The notes under the pieces: generated by a model
Database searches by the model: none
What the model was told of the DNA's origin: nothing
Seen by the model: the letters and a program-made list of their open reading frames with translations, nothing else
Shown: piece after piece, positions 22,901-32,879 of the stretch
Numbering within the stretch: position 1 is the stretch's first letter
Layout of the letters: every line of letters begins with the position of its first letter
DNA from: Takakia lepidozioides
Lineage: Eukaryota > Streptophyta > Takakiopsida > Takakiales > Takakiaceae
Assembly (NCBI GenBank): GCA_030704615.1
Contig: CM060731.1
Span: 62,662,756 to 62,726,755 of the forward strand
Reading direction: 5' to 3'
Length of the DNA stretch: 64,000 nt
Translations under genes and position numbers: made by a program

Positions 22901-25900
22901 CTTGCAAGTCCTGGCGACCACCGCTTCCACCAAGCGACTGATGGTATCTTCCGACAGCTCCGTGGTCGCCCGAGTCATGTTCAATTGTCGGGGCTTCGTG
23001 CACTTCTTGGCCATGTGCCCGGGCTCCCCGCAATTGAAACACACTCCATCAAAGGTCGCCTTCTGTCCGCCATAAGTCGCTCCACCCGCTTTTCCTTTCG
23101 AAGCACCGGGTGCCGCCTTGACGTGTGAAGGACCTCCCTTCGATTTCCACGTGCCATTTTCGCCGCGTGGCCTATCCCACTTCTTTTCCGGTCGGGAGGA
23201 GTCACCTTCCCGCCGGGTCTTCTTGTGGTTCAGCTCCGTACGGCCTTGTCTCTCACCCCTAGGGACATCCGAGAAACATTCAGCTCTCTCAATTGCCTCG
23301 TTCAAAGTCTTGGGTGGCTTCTCCTCCAACTTCCGCCTAGCCCATGGGGCCAGTCCCGCCACAAAGTTGAAGACCATTTCTGGTTCTGCCATGTCCGCGA
23401 CTTCGAGCAACAGCACATTGAAAGCCTGGACATACCCCCGAATGTCATCTGTTTGCTTCAAATTCCTCATCTTGTCCCGGGCAAGCCAGGATGCGTTGAG
23501 GGGCACAAACTGTCTCTTCATCAATTCCTTGAACTCACTCCAGTTCAAGGTTTCCGGGCTTGGGCCTCGGTCGTGAAGGCGTTTCTGCCACCATTGTTGA
23601 GCATAGCCCCTCAAATAGGTGGGAGCCACTTCCACCCGATCCTCGTCACTCAACTTGGCCGCCCGGAAGTACTGCTCTAGCTCCAGGAGCCAGGTGTTGA
23701 GTGCCTTCCGGTTTCGAACGCCCTCGAAGGTGCCGGGTTCCTTAGGCTTCACCTTAAACTTTGCCTTGGTGGAAGTGGCATTAGCCGCCTTCAACACGTC
23801 TTTCAACGTCCCGCCAAACTGCGCCAACAACCCTTCCCAAAAGGCTGCCGGCATGGGAGGCATCTCTTGGTTTGTCGGAGCTCTCAAAGATTCCTCGGGC
23901 TCCGACTCCTCGGATTCCTCCCGCTCCTGAGCGGCCTCGTTTTCGGAAACATTAATCGCTTCCTCAAACGGCCGCCTCGGTGACACGTCGCCCCCATCGG
24001 GCTCACCGGAATCATCATCTTTTGGGCCGTTCCGCTTTCGCTTCGGCTTGCCCGACCCCATGATGAGGCCAATCCCAAGGACGATCGCGTACTGAACTCT
24101 AAGCTCTGATACCAAGTGTCGCACACCTCAGTTCGGTAAACTCCCTTCAAGTCATAGTTACTCGCTTTGATGCGCGCGCCTGACTCCCAACCTGGCCCCC
24201 AGGCCAACTTGGAGTTTCGGCTGCTCACCGGGACATAACGGTCCCCTTTCGCTTCCCTCTAAACCCTCCACCTATTTGGGACTAGGAGAATTCCTTTGGT
24301 AGATGGCAGTCCGGAACAGCTCCCCACTCTTTGGTCGCTTTCCGGCTCGCTCGCTTACTCACTAGTTTTTGGTCACCAACGGGCTTGCACCGTTCTCGGG
24401 GTTACTACTCCCTATATATACTTCTGTAGCTGTCCGCGGGGGTTTCATAACCAGCCATGCCATTTTATGGCGAACCACCACGAAAACCCTCGACTCCCGG
24501 TGGTGAGTCGCGGTGAGTCTTGGCCCACTCACCGCGGCCCCAATGGACCGTGATGAGTCCCAAGACTCCCCACGACTCCCACCTCGAGGTCTCCTCCCCA
24601 TGGTGAGTCCTATGCCACCCCCACTAAGTCCCACTAAGCTACCACCACCCCTTGTGGAGCCACCTCCACCGCAACCCGGTGTGCGGGGCTCCACCTAGTG
24701 AGCGCCTCCGCCTCCTTGAGTGCCTTGGGCACTCAAGGGTGCTTCAGCCCCCCATACCTATCGCTGCCGCTGCCCCCACCACAGGGGCAGCCCCTCATGT
24801 GTCCCGACCCCCTGCCCTCAAGGCAAAGGGCCGCGACATCAAAAGTCTTTCCTTTATGCTAAACTACATCCCCATCAATCAACCTTGCGTCAAAGCAAGG
24901 TTGATCCATCGGAGCTCAATCTGTCACTCACAGAGTATTCATTGTGTGCAGAGGAAAAGAAAAAGGAAATCCGAGGGGGAAGATTTGGCCGCGTCAGAAG
25001 GTGAAGGTGAGGAAGACTCATTGGAGGGACACTATGAAGACAAGGCCGAGGAGATAATGGGTGGGCAAAAAGTGAACTCGTCGAAGGTGATTCTGTTGAT
25101 GGAGGTTCCCGGCGGAAACCTGGTCATTCCACTGTGCAGGATGATCTCCATGCCCGCTGTTCGACCGGCATTGAGGAATGATATAACGAAGTTGAAGAAC
25201 GACTTTGTTCACGGCTATGTCGAGGGATTAGCAATGTTCTACGTATCCACTATGAACACGAAAAGAGAGGAGTGTCTTGTAACAGAGGACATTGAGCAAA
25301 GTTGGGATGCATGCTGGCGGGATGTAAACAGGGAGTTCGAGTTTAAGCTGTCCAAAAAGGCCTCCACAAAAGCATTCATGGGAAAGATGTTTTTTGTCTG
25401 GGATGGGAACCACAGACTGCTTGCCTAGATGGATTACATATCAAGCTTGCACTCGGACGAGATCGAATGGCACTGGAGCGTGGTTTCCATGGTTCTCGAT
25501 CACAAAGGACGTGTCACGCAGCTCTTGACAGCCATGCACGACATAAACAAGTAAGTTTCCAACTTTGTGTCTGTTCCGCGTTTCGACAATTTGAAATCAT
25601 CTTATGAGTTGAAGGCTTTTCCAGGTCCAATGAAACATCTCATGTGACGACCAATCTGTGCCACACTCTATTCTGCATCCAGAAGGTAGGGCTGATGCCA
25701 CTGGAGTCATTCACGAACGTGCTCAGTCCTCAGCAGATGAAGAGGTGTGCTGAGAAGAAGACAAGCACATGGTACAGCTTGACAAGGGAGGCTTTTCTTG
25801 ACTACATGTACACTGTAAGCTTCTTGACACGTGTTTGCTTGTTATTACTGCAAATTTTGTGAAGAAACGCCAGTGTTTGATTCTTTTTACCTGTAATGTA

Positions 25901-28900
25901 TGCAGCAAGAAATAGCAGAAACTGGTTTGAAGGCGAAAGCAGAGTACTATGATTCCCACACAGAAGAGCAGCGGTCTGCAACTGGGCTTGAGGACATGAT
26001 GAAGTTCGAGATGAATAATCAAAGGAAGAACCTCATGAGTGCATTCGACAAACAAATCCGGATAGCAGATCCAGGTCTTGGCACGGAATTTCTGGAGCAG
26101 GTGAAAGCACACTATGACAAGTATGGCTCCAAGACAGAAATGACTCAGGAGAAACTACATCGCCTTTCCATTTCAATGGTGGACAATGCAACCAAAATCA
26201 GGTGGTTGGAGATATGGAATTCGGATCCTCTTGTGAGAGACACGAACATGTTCCCAACTCCAGAGAGGGACCCGAAGACACAAGCAATAAAAGTTGTTAG
26301 CGACCACACATTCGACCAGTGGCTACACAAAGCCACATTCTGGAGCAAGGTAAGGTTTCCACCAAACCATTTTCAGACATTTGTGTTGCTCCATATTCTC
26401 TCCCAAATTCTCATGAGCTTTCTTGTTGCAGTTGGAAAAACGTGCAGTGGCTGCACTTGCTGAGTCGATGGCAGACTATAAAATCCAGATGGCTTGCCCC
26501 CGGATCACACTGGAGGACTACATCAGGAGATGGAAGCTCGCTGTCTGGAAAAACTGCTTCTTCACGGAGTTTGAGAAAGACAAAGGAATCTCCAGGTCGT
26601 ACGAATTCAAAAACCAGTACAACAGCGAGCAAGCAATGAAACGAGTGTTGTACAGGTGTGACCTCCTTGAATCAAATTTGGTACTTGAAGGGTATGTTTC
26701 TGCATTCTTGTGTCGTTCGTTCCATAAAGAATTGCGAACTTGCAAGGCTTTGAGGGATCTCTAAGGGCTCTGCATGTGCAGTCGAGCAACATTGCGTTAA
26801 CGCAAGGTTGTATCCCATTGTCCCGGTTTCAGTTACCTATACCAGGGTATCCCATAATGCCGTTTTTCTGCATGTGAAAGGGATAAACTGACAGGAAAAT
26901 CAGCCTTGTGTCAACGCAAGGTTGATGAAGTGGCAGGCTATGTAGCTTTCCTGTGGTTTTGGGTAGTTCAAATCCAGTTCCAATGCTGCCAAGATGAACA
27001 TAAGACTGTTTGGAGTCTGTTTGAAATGCTATTTACAGCTTTCACTGTACCAACAAACAGACTTGCGTTGACGCAACGTTGTTTGGCGGTATGGATTGCT
27101 GGAAATGTCCCGTAGCAATCTCCCGATTTCCATACAATTGTAGGAAACTTATGATTATCAGATACCATTGACATGTGTTTCAACAGAGGATTTCAACATT
27201 GCGCCAACGCAATGTTGAATATCCGCACCAGTACATAGTCACATGGTAGTTTTCAAGCAGTGTATTCCATTTCCTCTGTGAATGAAAACAACCTTGCTTT
27301 GAAGCAATGTTGAATTGCGCTTGTCAGTCGTTGTCTCTATCAATACAACATTATCATTTGGTGTTTCCCATTTTTGCTCGAATCAACATTGCGTCAACGC
27401 AAGGTTGATTCGGGATTGCAAAAGTTCATTTCTGAGTGTTGCCTTCCTGCATTTCAATATCTTTTTCCGGATGTGTGTTCTTTTTCATTTTCAAATCGAA
27501 TGACTGTCTGGGTTTTTGGTGTGTGATTCAGGTATATGTATCATATCCTCATACCGGGAAAGTACCTTAGCGATGACCCAGACTTCATCTATTTGTGGGG
27601 CTGACCCCTCCAATGACAAGACAATGTACACGGCTGGTGGTATTGCCAGAGACTGGAGTAGGGCGCACTTCAGAGACTGTGGGTGGTACCTCGACCTGCC
27701 AAAACAGGACACACCATTCGATGAAGTTGTTTTGAGAAACCTAAACGACAATGCCGCAGCAATTGCCCCATTGGCTGACAAAGACATCCACGACAGAATC
27801 ATTTCTGCTCTGGCTGCAAAAGAGCCCGAGAAAACTGCTACTCCAAAACGAAAGGGGAAGATTGTCGGGGATCCGAAGGGGAAGGGGAAAGTGCAGCTCT
27901 GCAAGGACAGGGACCGTCAGAGGTTCCTGAAAGACAGCCTTCTCCCACAAGGAGGGATAGGAGAACATCAAAGCCGAGGGAGCAAGTTTTCGAGGCGAGA
28001 GAACATCCCTCCAGGGTTTTGGGCCAGTTCAATCGTAAGGTGCTGAATGAAAGTTTTCTTGCAATGATGGAGTCCAGGAAGTCCACATTCAAAGGGGTGC
28101 CCTCGAAATCATGGGACATGCTTGTTTCGTTCCTCACTCAAGTAAGCACTTATGTCTAAACTGTTGTATGAATAATTGTGTTTTGGCAACTTGTTGTGGC
28201 TTGTCCAGGGGATTGATCTCCTGTTAGATTTGGATTGGGCTTCTTACACTGTCTCCTATTTTTTGCTGTAGGTCACAAAAAGTCCGGAATGGGTGAATGG
28301 AGTTCAGCAGGCATACGCGACTGACCTTGTGGTGGGACATTCCTGACGGTTTTCCTGTCCCTGATGTGTTCCCTTCCAATTCGACCCCGACTTGGAACAA
28401 ATCGGATTCTCGTTACTGGCAGTGGGCTTTCTCGTTCAGCAACAAATTCCTTTCGGACTCGGGGGCTCTTCTTCTCATGCAGTCAAAGGACATGTCGGCT
28501 CGAAGAACTCTTTTCAGCTACATGAAAGCTTCCGGGTTTCGTGTCATCAAAACTTGGACATGCATCAATACTCTGCCTCTTACGAAGGGCGAGTTCCCGG
28601 GGCAGAAAGTGAGTTGGTTCCTTTCAAATGATGTTTCGTGGTTTTTCGGTAAATCAAAATGGTGGGTTATGTCTTCTGTCTCATGCTCTCTTCGTGATTA
28701 TTGACAGACACGGGTGTTCGAAGCTTTGTGCCCGGTGAGGCGGAAGGACACTCTTCCTCCTGGTGTTGCTGAGTTTCAGTTGAGGGACCTTGCAGCTCAC
28801 ATTGACCCCACCTGCGAACCTGTGGAGGATGATGTTATCTTCAATTACGTCGACTCGGGTCGAACTATGAAAAGGTCGATTGGTGTCCCTTGGAGAGGTG

Positions 28901-29270
28901 CACGGGAGAAATCTCCAGCTTTCATGCAGACTTTGGTGGAGACATGCAGCCGTCATGGTGGACGAGTGGTTGACTTGTCTATGGGCACAGGTGGGGCCAT
29001 TCACATTGTGTTTGACATATGGGCAGTGACCTTAGGGAAACCCTGTTTTTATTTCTCGTTCTTCTTGGATTTGCAGGAGCATGTTTTCATGCTTGCAAGA
29101 GCGCCGGAAGGCACTTCTTCAGCATGGAAGCTGATACGGAGCTCTTCTCAAGCGAGCTTCGTCAGCTTGAGTCGGGCACTACTTCTGCCCCATCCACAGA
29201 GGAACTTCTGGAGGAGCCCGAAGCGCCTGACGAGGATCTGGACGTGGACTCTGATTTTGAGTGTGAGTAG
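16994..29270 (+). CDS. ParB-like / N4-N6 DNA methyltransferase-like multi-exon gene (apparently damaged)
   Basis: Nine exons with GT-AG borders and consistent phases: 16994-17359, 24952-25550, 25625-25814, 25906-26349, 26432-26691, 27532-28141, 28272-28608, 28708-28990, 29077-29270 (stop TAG). Exons 1-2 give an acidic, Lys/Arg-rich start; exon 2 has [12 protein letters not shown], resembling the DGNHR motif of ParB-fold domains. Exons 3-6 are helical and unrecognised. Exons 7-9 look like an N4/N6-type DNA methyltransferase: WDIPDGFP (compare the DPPY motif), [12 protein letters not shown], then across the last intron VVDLSMGTG joined to [19 protein letters not shown], the SAM-binding motif order of such enzymes. 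The tail is acidic. Damage: TAG right after HRLLA (one G-to-A from Trp) and frame breaks near 27600, 27870 and 28335; some may be assembly errors. Intron 1 holds a 7-kb retrotransposon. Domain names are by eye. Confidence 0.55.
17415..17856. repeat. Palindrome cluster, intron 1 left part (4 copies)
   Basis: Copies of a 24-nt palindrome with arms CAACCTTGCG and CGCAAGGTTG around TCAA or TTGA at 17427-17450, 17631-17654, 17718-17741, and a worn one at about 17835-17855. The first is extended: 21-nt arms at 17416-17436 and 17441-17461 pair with one mismatch, adding GAGGTCGAC outside. Spacers are unrelated. A fifth copy of the same intron lies at 24880, beyond the inserted retrotransposon. Confidence 0.9.
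17867..17871. repeat. Target site duplication TCAAA (left)
   Basis: TCAAA immediately before the left LTR is repeated exactly at 24839-24843 after the right LTR. This 5-bp duplication marks integrase-mediated insertion. Confidence 0.95.
17872..18593 (-). repeat. 3' LTR of the chromovirus
   Basis: 722 bp; alignment by eye to 24117-24838 shows only small indels near 18050, 18353 and 18405-18430. The inner edge on the minus strand is GGTAGGGGTGTG, a weak polypurine tract. Confidence 0.95.
18594..19500 (-). other. Noncoding 3' region of the chromovirus
   Basis: About 900 bp between the polyprotein stop and the 3' LTR. I see no credible reading frame on either strand; only moderate GC content and short direct words (for example ATTATAGTACGTG / GTTATAGTACGCG near 19083 and 19148). 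Confidence 0.7.
19501..24061 (-). CDS. Gag-Pol polyprotein of the chromovirus, in three frames
   Basis: Start ATG 24061 ([17 protein letters not shown]), chosen because it is the first ATG of a charged gag start about 40 nt inside the primer site. Gag: retrotransposon gag domain about 23400-23750, CCHC knuckle [14 protein letters not shown] near 23000-23045. Protease [11 protein letters not shown] near 22770. Reverse transcriptase to YIDDILVYS near 21755. RNase H ([16 protein letters not shown]) where the frame shifts at about 21285; the next frame (21287-20508) carries the rest of RNase H and the integrase zinc finger ([11 protein letters not shown] ... CTTCQQNR). A second shift near 20550 leads to the integrase core ([30 protein letters not shown]), GPF motif and a C-terminal chromodomain ([26 protein letters not shown]). 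The two frameshifts disable it, unless they are sequence errors. It copies and integrates the element; the chromodomain would direct it to marked chromatin. Confidence 0.93.
24103..24114 (-). other. Primer binding site for initiator tRNA-Met
   Basis: The minus strand reads TGGTATCAGAGC two bases inside the 5' LTR. This is the classic plant Ty3/Ty1 primer site, complementary to the tRNA-iMet 3' end. Confidence 0.93.
24117..24838 (-). repeat. 5' LTR of the chromovirus with TATA box
   Basis: 722 bp; on the minus strand a TATA box (GTATATATAGG, about 24412-24424) should start the genomic transcript. The TCAAA duplication follows at 24839-24843. The same LTR occurs as a solo copy at 51040-51765. 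Confidence 0.95.
24880..27407. repeat. Palindrome copies in introns 1 and 5 (7 copies)
   Basis: The 24-nt CAACCTTGCG/CGCAAGGTTG-type palindrome at 24880-24903 (intron 1) and six times in intron 5: 26787-26810, 26901-26924, 27058-27081, 27194-27217, 27289-27312, 27384-27407. Spacing in intron 5 is roughly 75-135 bp. Several carry paired changes on both arms (CAACATTGCG with CGCAATGTTG), which keep the palindrome. None lies in an exon. Confidence 0.9.
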
Positions 29271-29771
29271 AAAGTCGTGGAAAAAAAACGTCATGGATGT
29301 GCTGTTGTATTCATAGATGATATTGCTGTAAACTCTGGAAGTGGTTCCTCTGAAACCTCCAATATTTCTTTAGGTTCAAGTACCGAGGCTCAATAAATTG
29401 TGTTTTGGTTTTGCTTCCATCCCCAAACTGTTTTTCAAGTTCTTTGCGCGTTCCCGTAAGTACAGTTAGGGATTGCCTAGGGTAGGTCTTTGGATTGCGG
29501 AATTGAAAAATGTTTGTGTGTTGGAATGAATGTACTGCTTTGCCAAAAAAAAATGTTTGCTTTTAATATTCAGTTCTCTAGTGGGCGATCTCCTCATTCC
29601 AAAGTCATGACCTCAATCATAATTCATCCGCAAACCTGCCATTGTTCTCGGCCACAAAGAGTATTCATGTGGGGGCAATGAAGAGGGATAAAAAATTAGG
29701 ACATAGGTGACAGCTGATCCGCGGTAATAGGGGGGGGAAAGCACGGAAAAAGGGCCTGAACACGTGGATGC
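29271..29771 (+). promoter_or_regulatory. 3' flank with polyadenylation signal of the ParB/methyltransferase gene
   Basis: AATAAA at 29392-29397, 122 nt after the stop, is a likely polyadenylation signal. The rest (to 29771) shows no gene; GC content is ordinary and there is a short run of G at about 29730. Confidence 0.5.
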
Positions 29772-30578
29772 TTGCTGACGTGGCGTGAGCCTAGCCAGGC
29801 TCATAGGCTCACAGGCTCACGCGGCCAGGCTCACGCGCAAGCATTCCCCCTCTTGCGTCCAGTGAATTGGCAAACCGCTAGTAGGAGGAACGCAAGGTTG
29901 CTATACGACTTGGAGTACATCCCGGACATGTTCGGAATACAACCGGCTGCAACGTTAGAGGAACAACTGGCGGAAAGAGACCAGCAAATCAGGACCTTGC
30001 AGGACCCACTAGACTGGCAAACACTGCGCATAGCCGAGTTGGAAGCTACATTGCAAGACATGTCTCCAAACAATGAAGGCACTGTTGTCCACAATGAGGA
30101 TCGAACAAACGTCGTGGACATGGACGCGGAGTTTGCGATGCCCGATCGCAGTATTGACCTCATCATTCAGGAAGTTACGGACGTCTTTGACCTTGTGGCC
30201 GATGAAACCATGGTTGAGGAACAACGAATTGCGGATGAGAGAATGAGGAAAAGAAAAGAACCAATACTGAAAATCGGGGAATGCTCGAGGGTCGCCATTC
30301 AATCGGAGATGAACCCGATATTAGATGTCGACCGCGTTACAAAGGAGCGGGACATTGCCATAGCAACTGCATGGCACTTGTCCAAAATGCTTGAGATTCG
30401 GGCATGGGTCCCATTGAATGGCGATTGGGAGAATTGGGTACAATGGGCGACCCATTTGGCCTCCAGAGAATCACGGGTAGAGCGGGCACTGTCAGGCTTG
30501 CAACGTGTCGCATGCATGTCAAACCGTAGTGTGGATAGCATTTATGCCAACGTGGCTAATTCAGGAATTTCAGCGTAG
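29772..30578 (+). CDS. 268-aa coiled-coil protein, unknown (retroelement-like)
   Basis: An open frame whose first 25 codons read through CAGGCTCAC repeats, so the true start may be the ATG at about 29928 (MFGIQPAATLEEQL). Residues about 55-90 form a coiled coil (LEEQLAERDQQIRTLQDPL, RIAELEATLQDM); acidic and helical stretches follow (DRSIDLIIQEVTDVFDLV, DERMRKRKEPILKIGE). Composition resembles gag-like proteins of plant retroelements. No zinc finger or enzyme motif. I do not recognise it. Confidence 0.4.
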   Translation: MLTWREPSQAHRLTGSRGQAHAQAFPLLRPVNWQTASRRNARLLYDLEYIPDMFGIQPAATLEEQLAERDQQIRTLQDPLDWQTLRIAELEATLQDMSPNNEGTVVHNEDRTNVVDMDAEFAMPDRSIDLIIQEVTDVFDLVADETMVEEQRIADERMRKRKEPILKIGECSRVAIQSEMNPILDVDRVTKERDIAIATAWHLSKMLEIRAWVPLNGDWENWVQWATHLASRESRVERALSGLQRVACMSNRSVDSIYANVANSGISA

Positions 30579-31237
30579 CCTATCTGGCTATTAGTAGTGC
30601 ATTTTGGGGCCTGGAGTGGCTAGGTGATAAAGTCACAGCAGCAATAGCATGAACACATGCAGCAAGCTTAAGGCAACAGAATTTGAATGTGCACATTGAG
30701 ACCAAAGTAATTTCCATGCCAATTGTTTCTCTCACATTACAGAGCATGATACTATGAGCATGAGTTTGATCTAATTTTTAGCCAATTCATGAGAGATGCA
30801 TACAAAATGTGAGGAATAAGCACAAACATTTCACATTGTCAGTACCCCAATTGGCGATCTTTTGCTAAAGGGGGTCCAATCTGATGTCTATAGCAGGAAA
30901 AAAGTATCGCATAACGCAATTGTTGATCACGCGCGTGTATGGGATGTCCGCCTCTTCAACAGTGTGCATCAGAGTTTGGTGGTGACGCTGAGAAAATTAC
31001 TCTTTTCAAGCAATCGGAGCACCTTTATGAGCCTAAAACACAAGTGGAAAAAATCACTGCATCATGACGAGCCCTGAGCGCGGGCGGTCAGGGCGACGAC
31101 ATACTAGCTAGGGGGGTCGTGGTAAGTTGCGGTGTAGATTGGGCTCACTGAACCGCCTACCCGGCTGCGGATAGTGCAGGGGGTCCATGGTCGTGTATGA
31201 TGGAAATGGTCACTATCTAATTCCTACCAGCGAAGAG
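30579..31237. other. Intergenic flank left of the split LTR
   Basis: No coding frame, RNA gene or clear repeat seen. It is the flank into which the TGTTAGAGG retrotransposon was inserted. Confidence 0.5.
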
Positions 31238-31458
31238 TGTTAGAGGGTTGTCTGGGACTTAGACAGTTTTACGGGTTCTATGGGGTACCCTTAATTTTGC
31301 GCAGACTTACGGATGGTAATCTCAGACCAACAGAGGCCTTAGGGGTGAAAGACACAAGCCTTAGGGGTGGTAGGCAGGCTCACACAGTCAGTCACAGGCT
31401 TACACAGCCTATCACAGTCAGTCACAGCCTTACACAGTCTGTCACGGTCTGACACAGC
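31238..31458 (+). mobile_element. Left half of a 5' LTR, split by the CACTA element
   Basis: It starts TGTTAGAGG and matches 12120-12250 (GGGACTTAGACA, GGGTACCCTTAATTTT, AGGCCTTAGGGG), then runs into the CACAGCC minisatellite. It stops abruptly in the minisatellite at 31458, where CACTAGAAG begins. The second half resumes at 46788. Confidence 0.9.
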
Positions 31459-31477
31459 CACTAGAAGCATTCGTGTC
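31459..31477 (+). repeat. Left terminal inverted repeat of the CACTA element
   Basis: CACTAGAAGCATTCGTGTC. Just inside it a longer fold-back is seen: TGTCTTTTTCGA near 31474 pairs with TCGAAAAAGACA near 31547, and CGACT/AGTCG words recur to 31695, as expected of subterminal binding sites. Confidence 0.95.
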
Positions 31478-32879
31478 TTTTTCGAATCGACTGCATGTCC
31501 GCGACCACTCCGGGAACCACTTGGTAGTAAACGGGACTACTGGAGAGTCGAAAAAGACAAAATTTGAAAAAGCCAAAATTGCAAGTGGTTGTAATTACTG
31601 CACATGCGACTACAAATTTTCATTCCTAATTCGATTAATGGAATAAAGATATTTATTCATTAAAGTGAATATGTAGTCGACTCAACGACTCCATGAACCA
31701 CTGCGCATTCATTGCACCCATGACTCGGCAGCACATTTGCTGACGTGGCTTTCACAAAAAGAGGTAAACAAAATGTGGCCTTGGGGGAATAGATATTTTA
31801 ATACATGCTGCCTCCACCTGGCCTGTCTGGCAAGGATGCAAGTGCTGCGTCGGACATGGCGGGACGTGGGAATGCAAATCCTGACACGGCAAGGCCTTCG
31901 TATACTGTGAGCGCGCGTAGTGGCTTCTCAGAACGGTGTGACATCGGGTTCTTGGTCATTCAACATTTACAGAATGTGCTGGATGGAGGCACGATGGAGC
32001 GCACGGAGAGGTAAAGGCTGAAAGCGTTCATTAAGGTTGTGAACTACAATTATATCATGCCAAACCAGTTTTTCGGTACGCAGATGGTGTCATGAGAGAT
32101 TCTGCGATTTGCGCATAGGTAGACTTAATTTTGATGTTGACTTGAAGGCAAATGTGACACCAGTGAAACTGGAAACTACAGGTAAGATGATGGCGTGCTA
32201 CATCGCGACATAAACCTGCATTTGACATTCAGGCTTAGGATTCATGCAATTTGGTGCTACTCAGGCCTGCACAGTTCCAGAGCAGAAGTGGGAGCCCATC
32301 CCAGGGATGGGGACCTCGTAAGTGCTTCTTCATTTTGTACTCACCTTGTTTTTGCATCGCACTTGTGCTACAAGGGGCAGAGCCATTCATTTGGCTGGGG
32401 CAGTACATGTAGCATAAGAGCTCATTCACTGGTGAAGAAGACCATGTGCGAACATATGTCATGCTATTGCTTCGAGAGTGCTGCTGTTGGGCAGGTGGGA
32501 GAATGGAACAACGGTGAGAAGGAAAGCAAGGGAAGCACAAAAAGGTGTCGTTTGGTCCTGCTCCTTTGGAGACACCCCCCATTCCACTGGTCTTTGTTCC
32601 TGGAAAGCATGCAGATGGGCCAGAAAATGCATGCACACATTCACGTCTACTTCCCGTACATGAAGACGATCCTCTCCTCACATGTCAGAAACAATATGGG
32701 CAGAACAAAAAAAGGTTTGTTCACAAGACAGTCAGTGACCACATACCCATACATTATCGATACTATTAACTGTCTCGCCCTTGCTTATAAGCAGGACTGT
32801 ACAAAATGGGTTCTAAGGACAGTAAGAGTCCTTAGCATAGCTCTCGTCTATGAGCTGCTGGCTTAATGGACACTGAGAT
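31478..32879. other. Left subterminal and noncoding part of the CACTA element
   Basis: 31478-31700 is AT-rich with CGACT/AGTCG words. The plus-strand open frame at 32195-32866 has no recognisable domain and overlaps several other frames, so I do not call it a gene. Nothing else supported. Confidence 0.5.

Larger units (their letters stand above)
17872..24838 (-). mobile_element. Complete Ty3 chromovirus (LTR retrotransposon)
   Basis: A 6,967-bp element on the minus strand. Two 722-bp LTRs, 17872-18593 (3') and 24117-24838 (5'), begin and end TGTCGC/GCGACA and differ at only a handful of positions. The primer site is at 24103-24114, polyprotein from 24061 down to 19501, noncoding 3' part 18594-19500, and TCAAA duplications flank it. 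It sits in intron 1 of the ParB/methyltransferase gene. Near-identical LTRs mean recent insertion. Confidence 0.96.

Noticed and set aside
32195-32866. 223-aa plus-strand open frame
   Set aside because: No recognisable domain and competing frames overlap it on both strands; composition does not look coding.
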